A DNA stretch of 64,000 nucleotides from Pseudomonas fluorescens NCIMB 11764 (GTDB lineage: Bacteria; Pseudomonadota; Gammaproteobacteria; Pseudomonadales; Pseudomonadaceae): contig NZ_CP010945.1 of assembly GCF_000293885.2 (NCBI RefSeq), positions 1,446,001 through 1,510,000 on the forward strand, read 5' to 3'. Below, in pieces: positions 17,928-26,200 of the stretch. The notes beneath the pieces are model-generated. The model was given only the letters and a program-made list of their open reading frames with translations. It ran no database searches and was not told where the DNA came from. Positions within the stretch are counted from its first letter, which is position 1; the number at the start of each line of letters is the position of its first letter. The translations under genes and the position numbers were made by a program.

Positions 17928-18338
17928 TCACAGTACCTCGGCGCAGAACACGGCGGGGGTGACAATCCGCGTGCGTTCGATATGTCCGCGCTGCAAGAGG
18001 CCTGCGCGTCGATCACCGGTTACTAGGTAGTCCGCATTGCCCGCCAAAGCCATGGCCAGCAGAAAAGAGTCATCCGGATCATCGGCTTCAACCTCAATGG
18101 TCAACCGCTCCAATACCACGGCGCGTTGCAGGTTATTGATCATGGCCCCCACTTTGGCAGGCTGAAGGATGGCCTGAAGCTTGGGGTAACGACTGGCGCG
18201 ACGAATTTCGTCGAGCTGTGCCCGTGAAGTCACCACCTCGAAGCGAGCTGAACGCCAGGCCCGATAGATCGCATCAGGAGACCCATGCGGTGAGATCAGC
18301 GCACTGAACAGAATGTTGGTATCCAATACAACCCGCAT
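17928..18338 (-). CDS. PIN-domain toxin (VapC-like) of transposon TA pair
   Basis: 136 residues with the PIN nuclease pattern: MRVVLDTNILFSALIS (first Asp), Glu in RAQLDEIRRAS, and the D..D pair in EADDPDDSFLLAMALAGNADYLVTGDRRAGLL. PIN toxins are Mg-dependent RNases that block translation. The gene overlaps the antitoxin gene by one base and ends 3 bp before tnpA. Toxin-antitoxin genes placed between tnpR and tnpA are known in many Tn3-family elements and may stabilise the transposon or influence transposase expression. The nuclease residues are all present, so it should be active. Confidence 0.87.
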   Translation of the reverse strand: MRVVLDTNILFSALISPHGSPDAIYRAWRSARFEVVTSRAQLDEIRRASRYPKLQAILQPAKVGAMINNLQRAVVLERLTIEVEADDPDDSFLLAMALAGNADYLVTGDRRAGLLQRGHIERTRIVTPAVFCAEVL

Positions 18339-18577
18339 CAGCGCTTACGCGCCCAGTCGAGCGCTTCTTCAACCGCTTCGGTCAGTTCGGCCTCACTCAG
18401 ATGGGCATTGGAAACCTTGGCCTGTTCGGCGCTCAGCTCCAGGATGTGTGCCCGCACCGCTTCTTCGATGAAGCGCGACAGGTCGCCCTTACGGCCACCG
18501 CCTTGGCTGGCCAGAAACATGCGAAGCGATTGGTCGGTGTCGGTGGAGACGGCGACGTTCCAGCGAGTGGTATTCAT
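18338..18577 (-). CDS. Ribbon-helix-helix antitoxin of transposon TA pair
   Basis: About 79 residues from ATG 18577 (MNTTRWNVAVSTDTDQSL), which has GGAAAAAG before it; ATG 18589 is an alternative. The N-terminal WNVAVSTDTDQSLRMFLAS plus DLSRFIEEAVRAHIL has the ribbon-helix-helix pattern of ParD/CopG-type antitoxins. The acidic, leucine-rich C-terminus would wrap the toxin. It probably represses its own promoter in the adjacent res-like region. The stop overlaps the toxin start by one base. Confidence 0.83.
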   Translation of the reverse strand: MNTTRWNVAVSTDTDQSLRMFLASQGGGRKGDLSRFIEEAVRAHILELSAEQAKVSNAHLSEAELTEAVEEALDWARKR

Positions 18578-18589
18578 GACTTTTTCCAA

Positions 18590-18778
18590 TGTTAGGTGTT
18601 TATGTGTTTATACACTCGATCCTCACTGCGCCGCAACGGTTCGATAAAACCCTCGTTTTATAGAACTTTAACGGAAGACCTGCCCAGCTCCGAGTTAGCC
18701 CATATTATGGTTTTAAATACTGGTATCGTTAATCAAGGTTCTATTTTCAATTTCTCTGTTGAGTAAACGGTACTTTTG
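18590..18778. promoter_or_regulatory. Intergenic res-like region between TA/tnpA and tnpR
   Basis: This is a 189-bp gap between two divergent transcription units, the TA-tnpA operon and tnpR. In Tn3-family elements this gap is where the resolvase binds its res site and represses both promoters. Several short AT-rich inverted segments are visible, such as CGATAAAACCCTCGTTTTATAG and similar stretches. The individual resolvase subsites cannot be set by eye. Confidence 0.5.
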
Positions 18779-19696
18779 ATGAAAATTGGCTATGCGCGGG
18801 TGAGTACTCGGGATCAGAACGCCGACCTCCAGATCGATGCTCTGACAAAGGCAGGGTGCGAGCGGATCTATCAAGACGTTGCCAGCGGCTCAAAAAGCGC
18901 ACGTCCGGAACTGGACAAATTATTGGTTCATGTACGGGCCGGTGATGCTGTGGTGATTTGGAAGCTGGATCGTCTAGGGCGCTCGCTCAAGCACCTGGTC
19001 GAACTGGTCGGTGAATTGGCCGCTCGTAACGTTGGCCTGCAAAGTCTGAATGACCCCATCGATACCACCCACGCGCAAGGCCGCTTTGTGTTCAACCTGT
19101 TCGCTTCATTGGCAGAGTTCGAACGTGAGTTGATTCGTGAGCGCACACAGGCAGGCTTGTCCGCTGCACGGTCACGTGGTCGAGTCGGTGGCCGCCCGAA
19201 GGGGCTGCCCGCTCAGGCGGAAGCGACCGCTATGGCCGCAGAAACGCTGTACCGAGAGGGTCGGTTAAGTGTGAGCGCCATTGGCAAGAAACTGCACATT
19301 TCCAAAAGCACGCTTTACCGCTACCTCCGGCATCGCGGCATAACGATCGGCGTACCCGCAAAAATCACCCAGCATCTCAACATCACGGTCCCACCGGCAG
19401 TGGACAATGCCGAACGGATCGCGACGGTCATATTGCGCCTGGCCGTCGAGAACAACAGCAAGTTCGTGCGTGGTAAAAAACGGGCACTGGAGAATATCGA
19501 GCGTTACTGCCTGGAACCTTACGGCATGAAGCTGCTTGAGTCGGGCAACTACGCGCTGAGCATTCCCTATCGCAACGATGAGGCACTGGATAAGACGGTA
19601 CATGATCTGCTGACCGAGATCAGCCAAGAGGCCGAGATGCGTAATTGCTTTATCGAGGCGGATGCCTGGGAAGAGGGCTCTGAGCGGAGGTGGTAG
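18779..19696 (+). CDS. tnpR: Serine resolvase TnpR with long C-terminal extension
   Basis: About 305 residues. The catalytic domain begins MKIGYARVSTRDQN with the active Ser in RVSTRDQN, and continues with VVIWKLDRLGRSLKHL and FASLAEFERELIRERTQAGL. A helix-turn-helix (ALYREGRLSVSAIGKKLHIS, ending STLYRYL) follows at about 160-190. Ordinary resolvases stop near residue 190. This one has about 115 extra residues of unknown function, as in some other Tn3-family resolvases such as that of Tn5044. It resolves cointegrates at res. The stop codon touches the right inverted repeat, and a relic of this 3' end is present inverted at the left end of the transposon. Confidence 0.92.
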   Translation: MKIGYARVSTRDQNADLQIDALTKAGCERIYQDVASGSKSARPELDKLLVHVRAGDAVVIWKLDRLGRSLKHLVELVGELAARNVGLQSLNDPIDTTHAQGRFVFNLFASLAEFERELIRERTQAGLSAARSRGRVGGRPKGLPAQAEATAMAAETLYREGRLSVSAIGKKLHISKSTLYRYLRHRGITIGVPAKITQHLNITVPPAVDNAERIATVILRLAVENNSKFVRGKKRALENIERYCLEPYGMKLLESGNYALSIPYRNDEALDKTVHDLLTEISQEAEMRNCFIEADAWEEGSERRW

Positions 19697-19736
19697 GGCT
19701 TATGTTGGTTTTTGGTTCCATTGCTCCCCAAACCCC
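19696..19736 (-). repeat. Right terminal inverted repeat of the Tn3-family transposon
   Basis: This is the 41-bp complement of the left end with one mismatch, ending in CCCC at 19736. The target duplication AGTTA follows at 19737-19741. Confidence 0.92.
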
Positions 19737-19747
19737 AGTTACAAGAC

Positions 19748-19770
19748 AAAGGGCGCATTTAGCGCCCTTT
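19748..19770 (-). terminator. Hairpin terminator overlapping the stop of the backbone gene
   Basis: The stem GGGCGC / GCGCCC with flanking A3/T3 pairs overlaps the TAA at 19759-19761. It ends the leftward operon 22593-19759, a few bases inside the transposon junction. Confidence 0.7.
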
Positions 19771-19959
19771 GTTGTTTTCCCTCATCTTCAGTTCGGCCTT
19801 GATGGATGGCCATTCCGGGGATGCCTCTAGTTCCCGAATTAGCCGTTCATGCTCAGGCTCCGGTACCAGAGGCAGCCAGCGCTGCTGTTCAACATCTTGG
19901 TCAGAGGTGCGAATGTCGCGTGTGAGTTTGGCACCGGCTCCGGCGAATCGCTTGCGCAC
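19759..19959 (-). pseudogene. C-terminal part of the 20014-20553 gene behind an in-frame stop
   Basis: 66 codons (from GTG 19959) in exactly the same frame as the 179-residue gene upstream, separated from it by a single TGA at 20014-20016 and 18 further sense codons. The residues are polar and charged (QQRWLPLVPEPEHERLIREL, then EWPSIKAEL), and no ribosome site precedes the GTG. The simplest reading is one ancestral gene of about 264 codons broken by a nonsense mutation. Independent translation cannot be ruled out. The transposon target site lies just downstream. Confidence 0.5.
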
Positions 19960-20013
19960 CTCGTCCTTTCGTGTTTTTCGACGCGGATCGGCTGGCGAGA
20001 GTTGCCGCTCTCG

Positions 20014-20553
20014 TCAGCCAACTCTTCGCTCCGCTTCTGTTGCCTTTGCAGCTGCAATCCGCGCGCTTTCGAGTTGCAGGGCGCGTCCTGCATCAGCAAT
20101 TTTTGCCCGAGTATCTGAGTTTCGAACACGTTGCTCAAAATGCCTTAGCTGGGGCATTCGACCCGTCACGCTTACTTGTTTCATGTCCGAATTCATCGCA
20201 TCCATGAAACTCCCAAGTCCCGGAAAAAGCGTTTGGCTGCTTTCGTTCAGCGCATCCCCGCTCGCAAGAGCGGCGCGCAGAGCCCGGTTCTCTGTTTCAA
20301 GCCGAGCAATACGGTAGTCAGCCGCAATCAGTCCGACATATAGGACCGCTTGGCCTGGCTGCTTTAAGTCGTAAAGCCCGCCGAAATCGTCTAGATCCCT
20401 CGACTGAAATGGCACGTCGAACACTCCAGGCATGCATTCCTGGAGAGGGCTTGCCCCCGCAGGACCAATGAAAGCTGCGGCTAGAGCCGCGGCCGCATCC
20501 GTCACGCGCTTTTTCCGGGCGCAAGAATCTTCGTCATCGTCACGATTGCTCAT
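20014..20553 (-). CDS. Hypothetical backbone protein (probably truncated by a nonsense codon)
   Basis: 179 residues starting MSNRDDDEDSCARKKRVTDA, with GAGAGGA upstream. It has an Ala-rich segment (AAAALAAAFIGPAG), a helical middle (ADYRIARLETENRALRAAL) and a charged end (ARIAAAKATEAERRVG) that stops abruptly at a TGA. The frame continues open beyond this for 84 codons. It is the last of four minus-strand genes (22593 to here), next to partition/stability-type genes. I do not recognise the family. Confidence 0.6.
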   Translation of the reverse strand: MSNRDDDEDSCARKKRVTDAAAALAAAFIGPAGASPLQECMPGVFDVPFQSRDLDDFGGLYDLKQPGQAVLYVGLIAADYRIARLETENRALRAALASGDALNESSQTLFPGLGSFMDAMNSDMKQVSVTGRMPQLRHFEQRVRNSDTRAKIADAGRALQLESARIAAAKATEAERRVG

Positions 20554-20590
20554 GCGATTTTCCTCTCTACATTGCTGTGGTTTGGCGTTA

Positions 20591-21295
20591 TCAGCGCCGT
20601 TCGTGAATCGGCCTATAGATGATTTCAGATGCCAAGAAATCTTCGATCTGGGGGGCCAGGTAGAGGATGGACAACACGGCCCCTAGGATCGCCCCGGTAG
20701 CAAATTTGGCTAAGCTCCACTTACGTGCCGTCGCTAGGTGCTCAGCAAATCGAGCGTTCAGAAGGTCGCGTTCGTTATTCAGTGCAATGTTGTGCTCTTT
20801 AACTCGCTCGCGAGTGGCAGCCAGTTCTTTCACTGTCCGCTCTAGCTCAGCTTGTAATGCTTTGCTCCGATCTTCTGCTGCCTGGCATCGTTCCAACGAT
20901 GAGATGTCGATACACTTCTGCATTTCTGTGAGCGCATTTTCAACCGCTTCCAGACAGCCAGATTTCATTGCCGCCTCGTAAGCGACACGAAGGATTCGCG
21001 TCGTGTCGGAGAGCAAAGCGCGCTCAAGAGATTCCCGGAAAGCTTGGGACTCCTCTGGGCGAAGCAGTTGTCGTGGCAAAGCTTTTAGCTGCTCATGCAA
21101 CTGTGCAGCATCAGCTAGGCGATCGGCGTATAGCCCGACGCTGTTACCAGCGGCACCAATTTTTGATGCTAGCGACTCCGTGAGCTCCAGCAGGCCGGGC
21201 TGCGTTCCCACGCCCTCAAGGCGTACGACTAGCGTTCGGAGCTCGTGCACCAGGTCGAAGATGCTCTGGATGCTGTCATCGCTCAGGGTGCTCAT
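20591..21295 (-). CDS. Membrane-anchored coiled-coil protein of the stb/par operon
   Basis: 234 residues. It is mostly helical, with a long coiled coil at about 130-195 (RSKALQAELERTVKELAATR), one membrane segment near the C-terminus (KFATGAILGAVLSILYLAP, about 200-218) and a short charged tail. The ATG overlaps the stop of the ParA-like gene (ATGA), so translation is coupled. The anchoring and coiled coil suggest a structural or tethering role in the plasmid stability or transfer module. The family is not recognised. Confidence 0.65.
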   Translation of the reverse strand: MSTLSDDSIQSIFDLVHELRTLVVRLEGVGTQPGLLELTESLASKIGAAGNSVGLYADRLADAAQLHEQLKALPRQLLRPEESQAFRESLERALLSDTTRILRVAYEAAMKSGCLEAVENALTEMQKCIDISSLERCQAAEDRSKALQAELERTVKELAATRERVKEHNIALNNERDLLNARFAEHLATARKWSLAKFATGAILGAVLSILYLAPQIEDFLASEIIYRPIHERR

Positions 21296-22083
21296 GCAGC
21301 CTCCTGGTCGGCTCCCCGGAGCTCGTCGAACTTGCCATGCAGTTGCTTGATCCAGGTGCTAGCTTCTTTCGCGATCGCCACTACCTCGACCAACACCATG
21401 CAGCGGCGAGCTTCCTTGCCGTTCCCCTTACGATCGAGGGTCAGGCTTTTTTCTCGGAGTTGAGCAATCAGGTCATCGGCGCCGTCGGCAATTTCTGGCA
21501 GGGTTTTGCCGAAATTACGCGACAAGCCGTAACCCTCGACGCCGGGCATGATGAGGACCGGTACATCGAGATCTTCGCCGAGGTCGAAAACGTCACCGTA
21601 CAGAGCTCGGATGCGGCGGTCGTTCGGGTCTTGGGTCTTGCGGCTAAGTCCGTTGAGAACCAGAACAATTTTTGCGGAGGGCTCATCTTCACGGATTTTG
21701 TTGATTGTGCGCTTCGCATTCTCTACGTCCTGACCCACGTCCTTGACAGGAACCAGGATCAGATCGAACCGGCCGAGAAGGCCATTTCGGCCCATGGCTG
21801 CAAGCGCCGCCTCCGCAGTCTGGTTACCGATGTCGAGCACGAAAGATTTACCGGCGAACTCCTCGAAAAGGTCGAGGACGGCAAAGCCGGCATCGCCGTC
21901 AACAATGATCTGGCGTGATTCGATCTTCGAGCTGTTCATCCAGCGCGAATCGACGTTCTGGTCGTCGAGCTCAATCAGCGTACCAGTGCCCTCGCGGTCC
22001 AGAAGATATGTTGTGGCCACTTGCTGGGCGATGGTGGATTTGCCGACGCCACCTTTGGTCGAGGTACAGAGAATTCGAATCAT
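21292..22083 (-). CDS. ParA/StbB-like ATPase
   Basis: 263 residues. It has the deviant Walker A motif CTSTKGGVGKSTIAQQ near the N-terminus (two lysines, as in ParA/MinD proteins), then LIELDDQNVDSRW and the Walker B-like SFVLDIGNQTAEAAL, VPVKDVGQDVENAKR and VLNGLSRKTQDPNDRRI. ParA-type ATPases position plasmids in the cell. In R388 the relative StbB lies in the stbABC operon, divergent from the relaxase operon across oriT, and is needed for transfer. The gene order here, with the relaxase operon divergent and a probable oriT between, matches that arrangement. I therefore call it StbB-like rather than a simple partition ParA. Confidence 0.8.
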   Translation of the reverse strand: MIRILCTSTKGGVGKSTIAQQVATTYLLDREGTGTLIELDDQNVDSRWMNSSKIESRQIIVDGDAGFAVLDLFEEFAGKSFVLDIGNQTAEAALAAMGRNGLLGRFDLILVPVKDVGQDVENAKRTINKIREDEPSAKIVLVLNGLSRKTQDPNDRRIRALYGDVFDLGEDLDVPVLIMPGVEGYGLSRNFGKTLPEIADGADDLIAQLREKSLTLDRKGNGKEARRCMVLVEVVAIAKEASTWIKQLHGKFDELRGADQEAA

Positions 22084-22092
22084 GGGTTACTC

Positions 22093-22593
22093 CTAACTTG
22101 AGTGGTCTTTTCGCCCGAGCACCTGCTCGATGAGCGAGTTCACGTTTTCAGGTTTCGCCTGTTCCGCGGCGGCCGGTGCCTGTGTTGTAGGCTGGGTTTC
22201 AAATTGAGCGTCTGGGTATTGTTCTTCTCCGGAGTAAGGGTTGATGCCTTTCGACGATCCGATGGCCATACACTCGCGGTACTCTGCCGGGAGATGCTTT
22301 TTCAGGAAGGTGCGCAAGCTGTGATAGCTGACCATTACGCCTGCCTGCTCCAGCAGATCGAGCATCTCTTTAATCGATAGCCCCAGCAGCATCATGGATC
22401 TCAGCTCTGCTATTCGCGGTCGGAGCACACGAGTCGCGTGCCCACGAGTACGCGCGGAGTCCGTCCCTTCAAGGGCCTCTGCCTTCTTTTGCGCGATTAG
22501 AGCCCGTAGCCGGTCTGTCACCGCCTTTTCCTCCTCTGCCATCTCGCGCAGGTATGCATTGATGTCTTCTTCGTCTTCGGGGCGCTTGAACAT
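22093..22593 (-). CDS. Stb-like helix-turn-helix protein, first gene of the leftward operon
   Basis: 166 residues. The middle has IAELRSMMLLGLSIKEMLDL followed by LEQAGVMVSYHSLRTFLKKH, a DNA-binding HTH pattern common in small plasmid stability/transfer proteins. The C-terminal third is disordered (QPTTQAPAAAEQAKPENVNS). It is the promoter-proximal gene next to the probable oriT and probably binds there or at its own promoter. In R388 the equivalent position holds the oriT-proximal stb gene. Homology to a specific Stb protein is not certain. Confidence 0.55.
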   Translation of the reverse strand: MFKRPEDEEDINAYLREMAEEEKAVTDRLRALIAQKKAEALEGTDSARTRGHATRVLRPRIAELRSMMLLGLSIKEMLDLLEQAGVMVSYHSLRTFLKKHLPAEYRECMAIGSSKGINPYSGEEQYPDAQFETQPTTQAPAAAEQAKPENVNSLIEQVLGRKDHSS

Positions 22594-22901
22594 TGAGTTT
22601 CTCCTGTAAGTACAAAGGTACGCATCGATTCTATCGAGAATCTCTAAAGATTCCTGCGTGATGCCTCTATAGCTATCAGGATGCTTGATTAACGCTATCG
22701 CGTTTCTATAAAGATAGCAAAAGAAGAAAATAGATCAACAAAATATCGTTGATATTCTATAAAGATTCTGTAGTTTAGAGGCGGAGGCTTGAACACGGCT
22801 GCACTCGCTTCGCGAGGTGCATCCGTGTCAGCCCAGCCAGCCGGGCAGAGAACGAGATCGGTGGACTACTAAAGCGGTAGTAGCCACCCCCTGAAGGGAA
22901 G
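22594..22901. other. Probable oriT / divergent promoter region
   Basis: A 308-bp gap between the leftward stb-like operon and the rightward relaxase operon. It contains a 16-bp hairpin at 22793-22828 (arms ACACGGCTGCAC and GTGCATCCGTGT, loop near CTTCG) and a second near-perfect hairpin at 22860-22888 (GGTGG-A-CTACTA / TAGTAGCCACC). An AT-rich part holds repeated CTATAAAGAT (about 22706 and 22758) plus a related CTCTAAAGAT (about 22643). Relaxases of this type nick beside a hairpin at an origin located exactly here, upstream of their own operon. The nick site itself cannot be assigned. Confidence 0.6.
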
Positions 22902-23249
22902 ATGGCGATGAGTTTCGAGCGTAAAAACCACACGCAAAGCATGGTGAGTGAGGTGGCGCATGCTGCCTTCGAGCGCCTTGCCCGCGATCTGCGTGTGCCG
23001 AAATCAGGCGTTCTTCAGGCGATCCTGGAGGCTGTTCCGACCTCAGATCTTGTCGCCCTGGTGCGAGGTGATCTTGCTTTGCACGACGCCAAAACCGTCG
23101 CCCTGGAGCCGGACGCAGCAATCGCAGTTCGCTCCGAAATCGAATCCGCCTTCGCCCTTCTGGGGCCTCGGATCGCGGACGCGAGCCGGCTGGGAGCGCA
23201 ACGCGCGGTGGCTGAGCAGCTCAAAGCTCTGTTCGCCGAGGAGGCGTGA
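22902..23249 (+). CDS. Putative relaxosome accessory protein
   Basis: 115 residues. ATG 22902 or 22908 could be used, both behind AAGGGA. A small soluble protein with FERLARDLRVPKSGVLQAIL, compatible with a ribbon-helix-helix or MobC-like DNA-binding helix, then an acidic tail. The stop codon overlaps the relaxase start (TGATG), so the two are coupled. By position it corresponds to TrwA/TraY-type accessory proteins that bind oriT and help the relaxase. This is inference from context; the family is not recognised. Confidence 0.55.
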   Translation: MAMSFERKNHTQSMVSEVAHAAFERLARDLRVPKSGVLQAILEAVPTSDLVALVRGDLALHDAKTVALEPDAAIAVRSEIESAFALLGPRIADASRLGAQRAVAEQLKALFAEEA

Positions 23250-26200
23250 TGGCGATCTTCACTATCGACAAATTCACCGGCGGCGATATCGGTGCGCGGG
23301 CGGACTATTTCGAGCGGGGCGAGGGGCGGATTCTCGACGACGAGCACGATCATGTGCTGTCTACCGGGGGTGAGGATTACTACCACATGCCCGGAAACGA
23401 CACGCTGCTGACCGAGTACCTCGGCCAGGGCGCCCAGGCAATGGGGCTGGGAATCACTCCGCAGAATGGGGACTACGCCGCACTGATGGCCGGCACGAAT
23501 CCACGTACAAGGGAATCGTACGTACCTAAGCGTCGCCAGGGAGAGCTTGAGCGCGGAACTGGCTTGGCCGGGTATTCCACGAGCTTCAATGCCGACAAGA
23601 CTCTTTCCCTTGTCTACGCCTCACTGCCACGCGAGCAGCAGATTATTTTCGAGCGAGCCATGATGGAGGCGTCGCGCCGCGCCTTTGAGTACGCCGAAGC
23701 GCAGGGATACTTCGGGTATCGGCTCGGCGCCCAAGGGGTAGACCGCTACGCCGGCAAGGCCATGGCCGCCAGCTATTTACACTTCACAAACCGCAACCAA
23801 GAGCCGCATCTCCACGTTCACGTCGAGATTCCGAACGCCTGCCGCGGCACTGATGGGCAGTGGCGCCCGCTAGACGGCGGCGAGCTTTATAAGAGGCAAG
23901 CCGAACTGGCAGCGCTCTGGGACTGCTACCTGGCCCATGCTCTGAGCCGTGATATCCCTCAGCTCGCCAAGTACTTTGAAGTCGACTTAGAGCGCAACGG
24001 TCTGCGCGTAGCAGGCATCTCCCGCGAAACCGTGCTGGAGTTTTCCACCCGCCGCATCGAGATCCTCAAGGCTCTCGACGAGATGGGCGCTAGTGGGGCT
24101 GATTCAGCGCGCGGCGCAGCTAAGCGCACCCGCGAGGGGAAAAAGGAGCGAGACTCAGACGAGCTACGCGCTGAATGGCGCGAGCAACTCAGCAGCCTTC
24201 ACCAGGAACTGCAGCGCGGTGACCTGAGCCCAGAAACCCGCCTGTTCGCGGAGCAGCTCGTATTCCGTAACTCCTCAGTTTTTGGTGAGCACGCCCTCGA
24301 CCGAGCAGCCGCACAGCTCGCCATCTTGCATGGCGGCGAGCCTGCCATCCCGGCAATTAAATCTGCACTTATCCGCCAGCTCGGGGTTGTCGAACTCCCC
24401 CAGGAAGGCCGCTTTCGTGAATTCACGACCGAGACCTATCGTCAGCTCGAAGGCGAGCTTCTGGCCTACGCCCACGCTGCTCAGAAACCACAAGCGCGGT
24501 TCACCCTCAAACCACTCGATGTTGAGATGGCCATTGCGCGTATCGAGCGCGAGAAGGGTTACCCGATGCGCGATGAACAGCGCGCAGTCGTTCGACTCTG
24601 TACTTCCGGTGCTCGTGTCCAGATTATTCAGGGCGCTGCGGGCACGGGTAAGTCCGTCAGTCTGTCCGCGCTTCGCGAGGCGTATGAGGCTGCCGGTAAC
24701 CGTGTCATCGGCCTGGCACCATCAGGGGCGGCGGCAGCTGAGCTACAGAACTCCGCTGGAATTCAGGCTCGCACGATCCACTCGCTACTGATGCGCCTGG
24801 AGAACGATAACGCCCAGTACCGCGAAAAGCTCCGAGCTACCGACGTGATCATCTGCGACGAAGCCGGCCTTGCGGATCTGCGCACCCTGCACAAGTTGGC
24901 TGGGTTCTGCGACGCAGCAGGCGCAAAACTCATCCTTGTCGGTGACGGACGCCAGCTTGAGGCTGTCGGCTCGGCATCCAGTCTGGACATGCTCACCGAG
25001 GAGGTCGGCTGCGCCGAACTGATCCAGATCGCTCGCCAGAAAGACCCTGCAGACCGCGCGGTCTCCCAGGCCTGGTTCGAGGGTCCGGCCGAGCAGGGCT
25101 GCCCTGACGCCCTGGATATTATGAAGGCTCGCGGCCTGCTGAAAATGCCGGTCGAAGGCAGCAAGGATAAGCCGCTCGATCTGATGATGCGCGACGTCCT
25201 GCAGGCTCGCTCAGAAGGCACCGACTGGCAAGAAATCCTGCTGCTGGCTGACCGTAACCAGTCCGTTCGTTCTCTGAACAACAAGATCCGCGATCACCGG
25301 TTCGAGATCGGAGAGTTGGACAAAGCCCAGCAAATCCGAATTCCGGTCGAGACTGGACGAGGCGATTACGCAGACCTCGATCTGGTGCCGGGTGACCGGA
25401 TCATGCTGCGCAAAAATCAGAAGCTCGACGGCGAACCTGTCTACAACGGCGACCGCGCCAATCTTACGGCGATCGAAAGAGTGCAGACCGGCACCGACGA
25501 TAACGGTGAACCCATCTACGACACCAAGATCACCGCACGCCTCGATCGAACCAAGGAGGAGGTCAGCTGGAATTTGTCCGACTACGCCTCGATCGATCAC
25601 GCCTACGCGATGACTGTGCACAAGTCCCAGGGGCTCACGGTCGATCGTGCTTTCTACCTGACCTCAGACTCCACTGATCGACGCCTCGCGTACGTCGCTT
25701 ACACCCGCTCGCGCTACGCCTGCAGCTTCTATACCGATAACGACCAGGATTCGCTCGATACCCTCGCGCGCAACACCGAAGGCTTCAAGAGCAAACGTTG
25801 CGCCCTGGACGCCGATAAAGAGTTCCGCGCCCTGATCCGCGCCAACGCTGAAGCCGGCCTTTACGAAGATCAGCCGATCAAGGCCCAGCAGCCGAGTACC
25901 AAGGATCTACTGGAGAAAGCAGGCGAGCGCTTCGAGTACCCGACCGAGCCGAAGGCCGAGCCCAAAAAATCGCCCGAGATCCAGGTCATGCCAGCCACCC
26001 AGGCCGACCATGATTTGTCCGTTGCCCGCGGATTCGCGGTGACCACTTTAATCGATCAGCCGACCGACACCCGCCAGAAACCCGGGAAACCCTACGAATT
26101 ACCGGCCAATGGAAAGCGCGTCGCGCTCTTGGCCGAACCACTGCCTTTGCCCCCAACCCCCAAACAGGAAATCGAAAATGAGCGACCTGGACTATTCCGA

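Larger units (their letters stand above)
8764..19736. mobile_element. Tn3-family transposon (about 11 kb) with sulP-usp, TA pair, and nested chrA cassette
   Basis: The ends are defined by a 41-bp inverted repeat (8764-8804 and 19696-19736) that starts GGGGTTTGGGGAGCAATGG and differs at only one position. A 5-bp target duplication AGTTA flanks it (8759-8763 and 19737-19741). It contains tnpA (14931-17924), a PIN/RHH toxin-antitoxin pair, a res-like gap and tnpR (18779-19696), whose stop codon forms the inner edge of the right repeat. Passenger genes are a SulP transporter and a two-domain universal stress protein, plus the nested chrA transposon at 8942-12053. The intact repeats, duplication, tnpA and tnpR suggest that it is mobile or was until recently. 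Confidence 0.93.
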
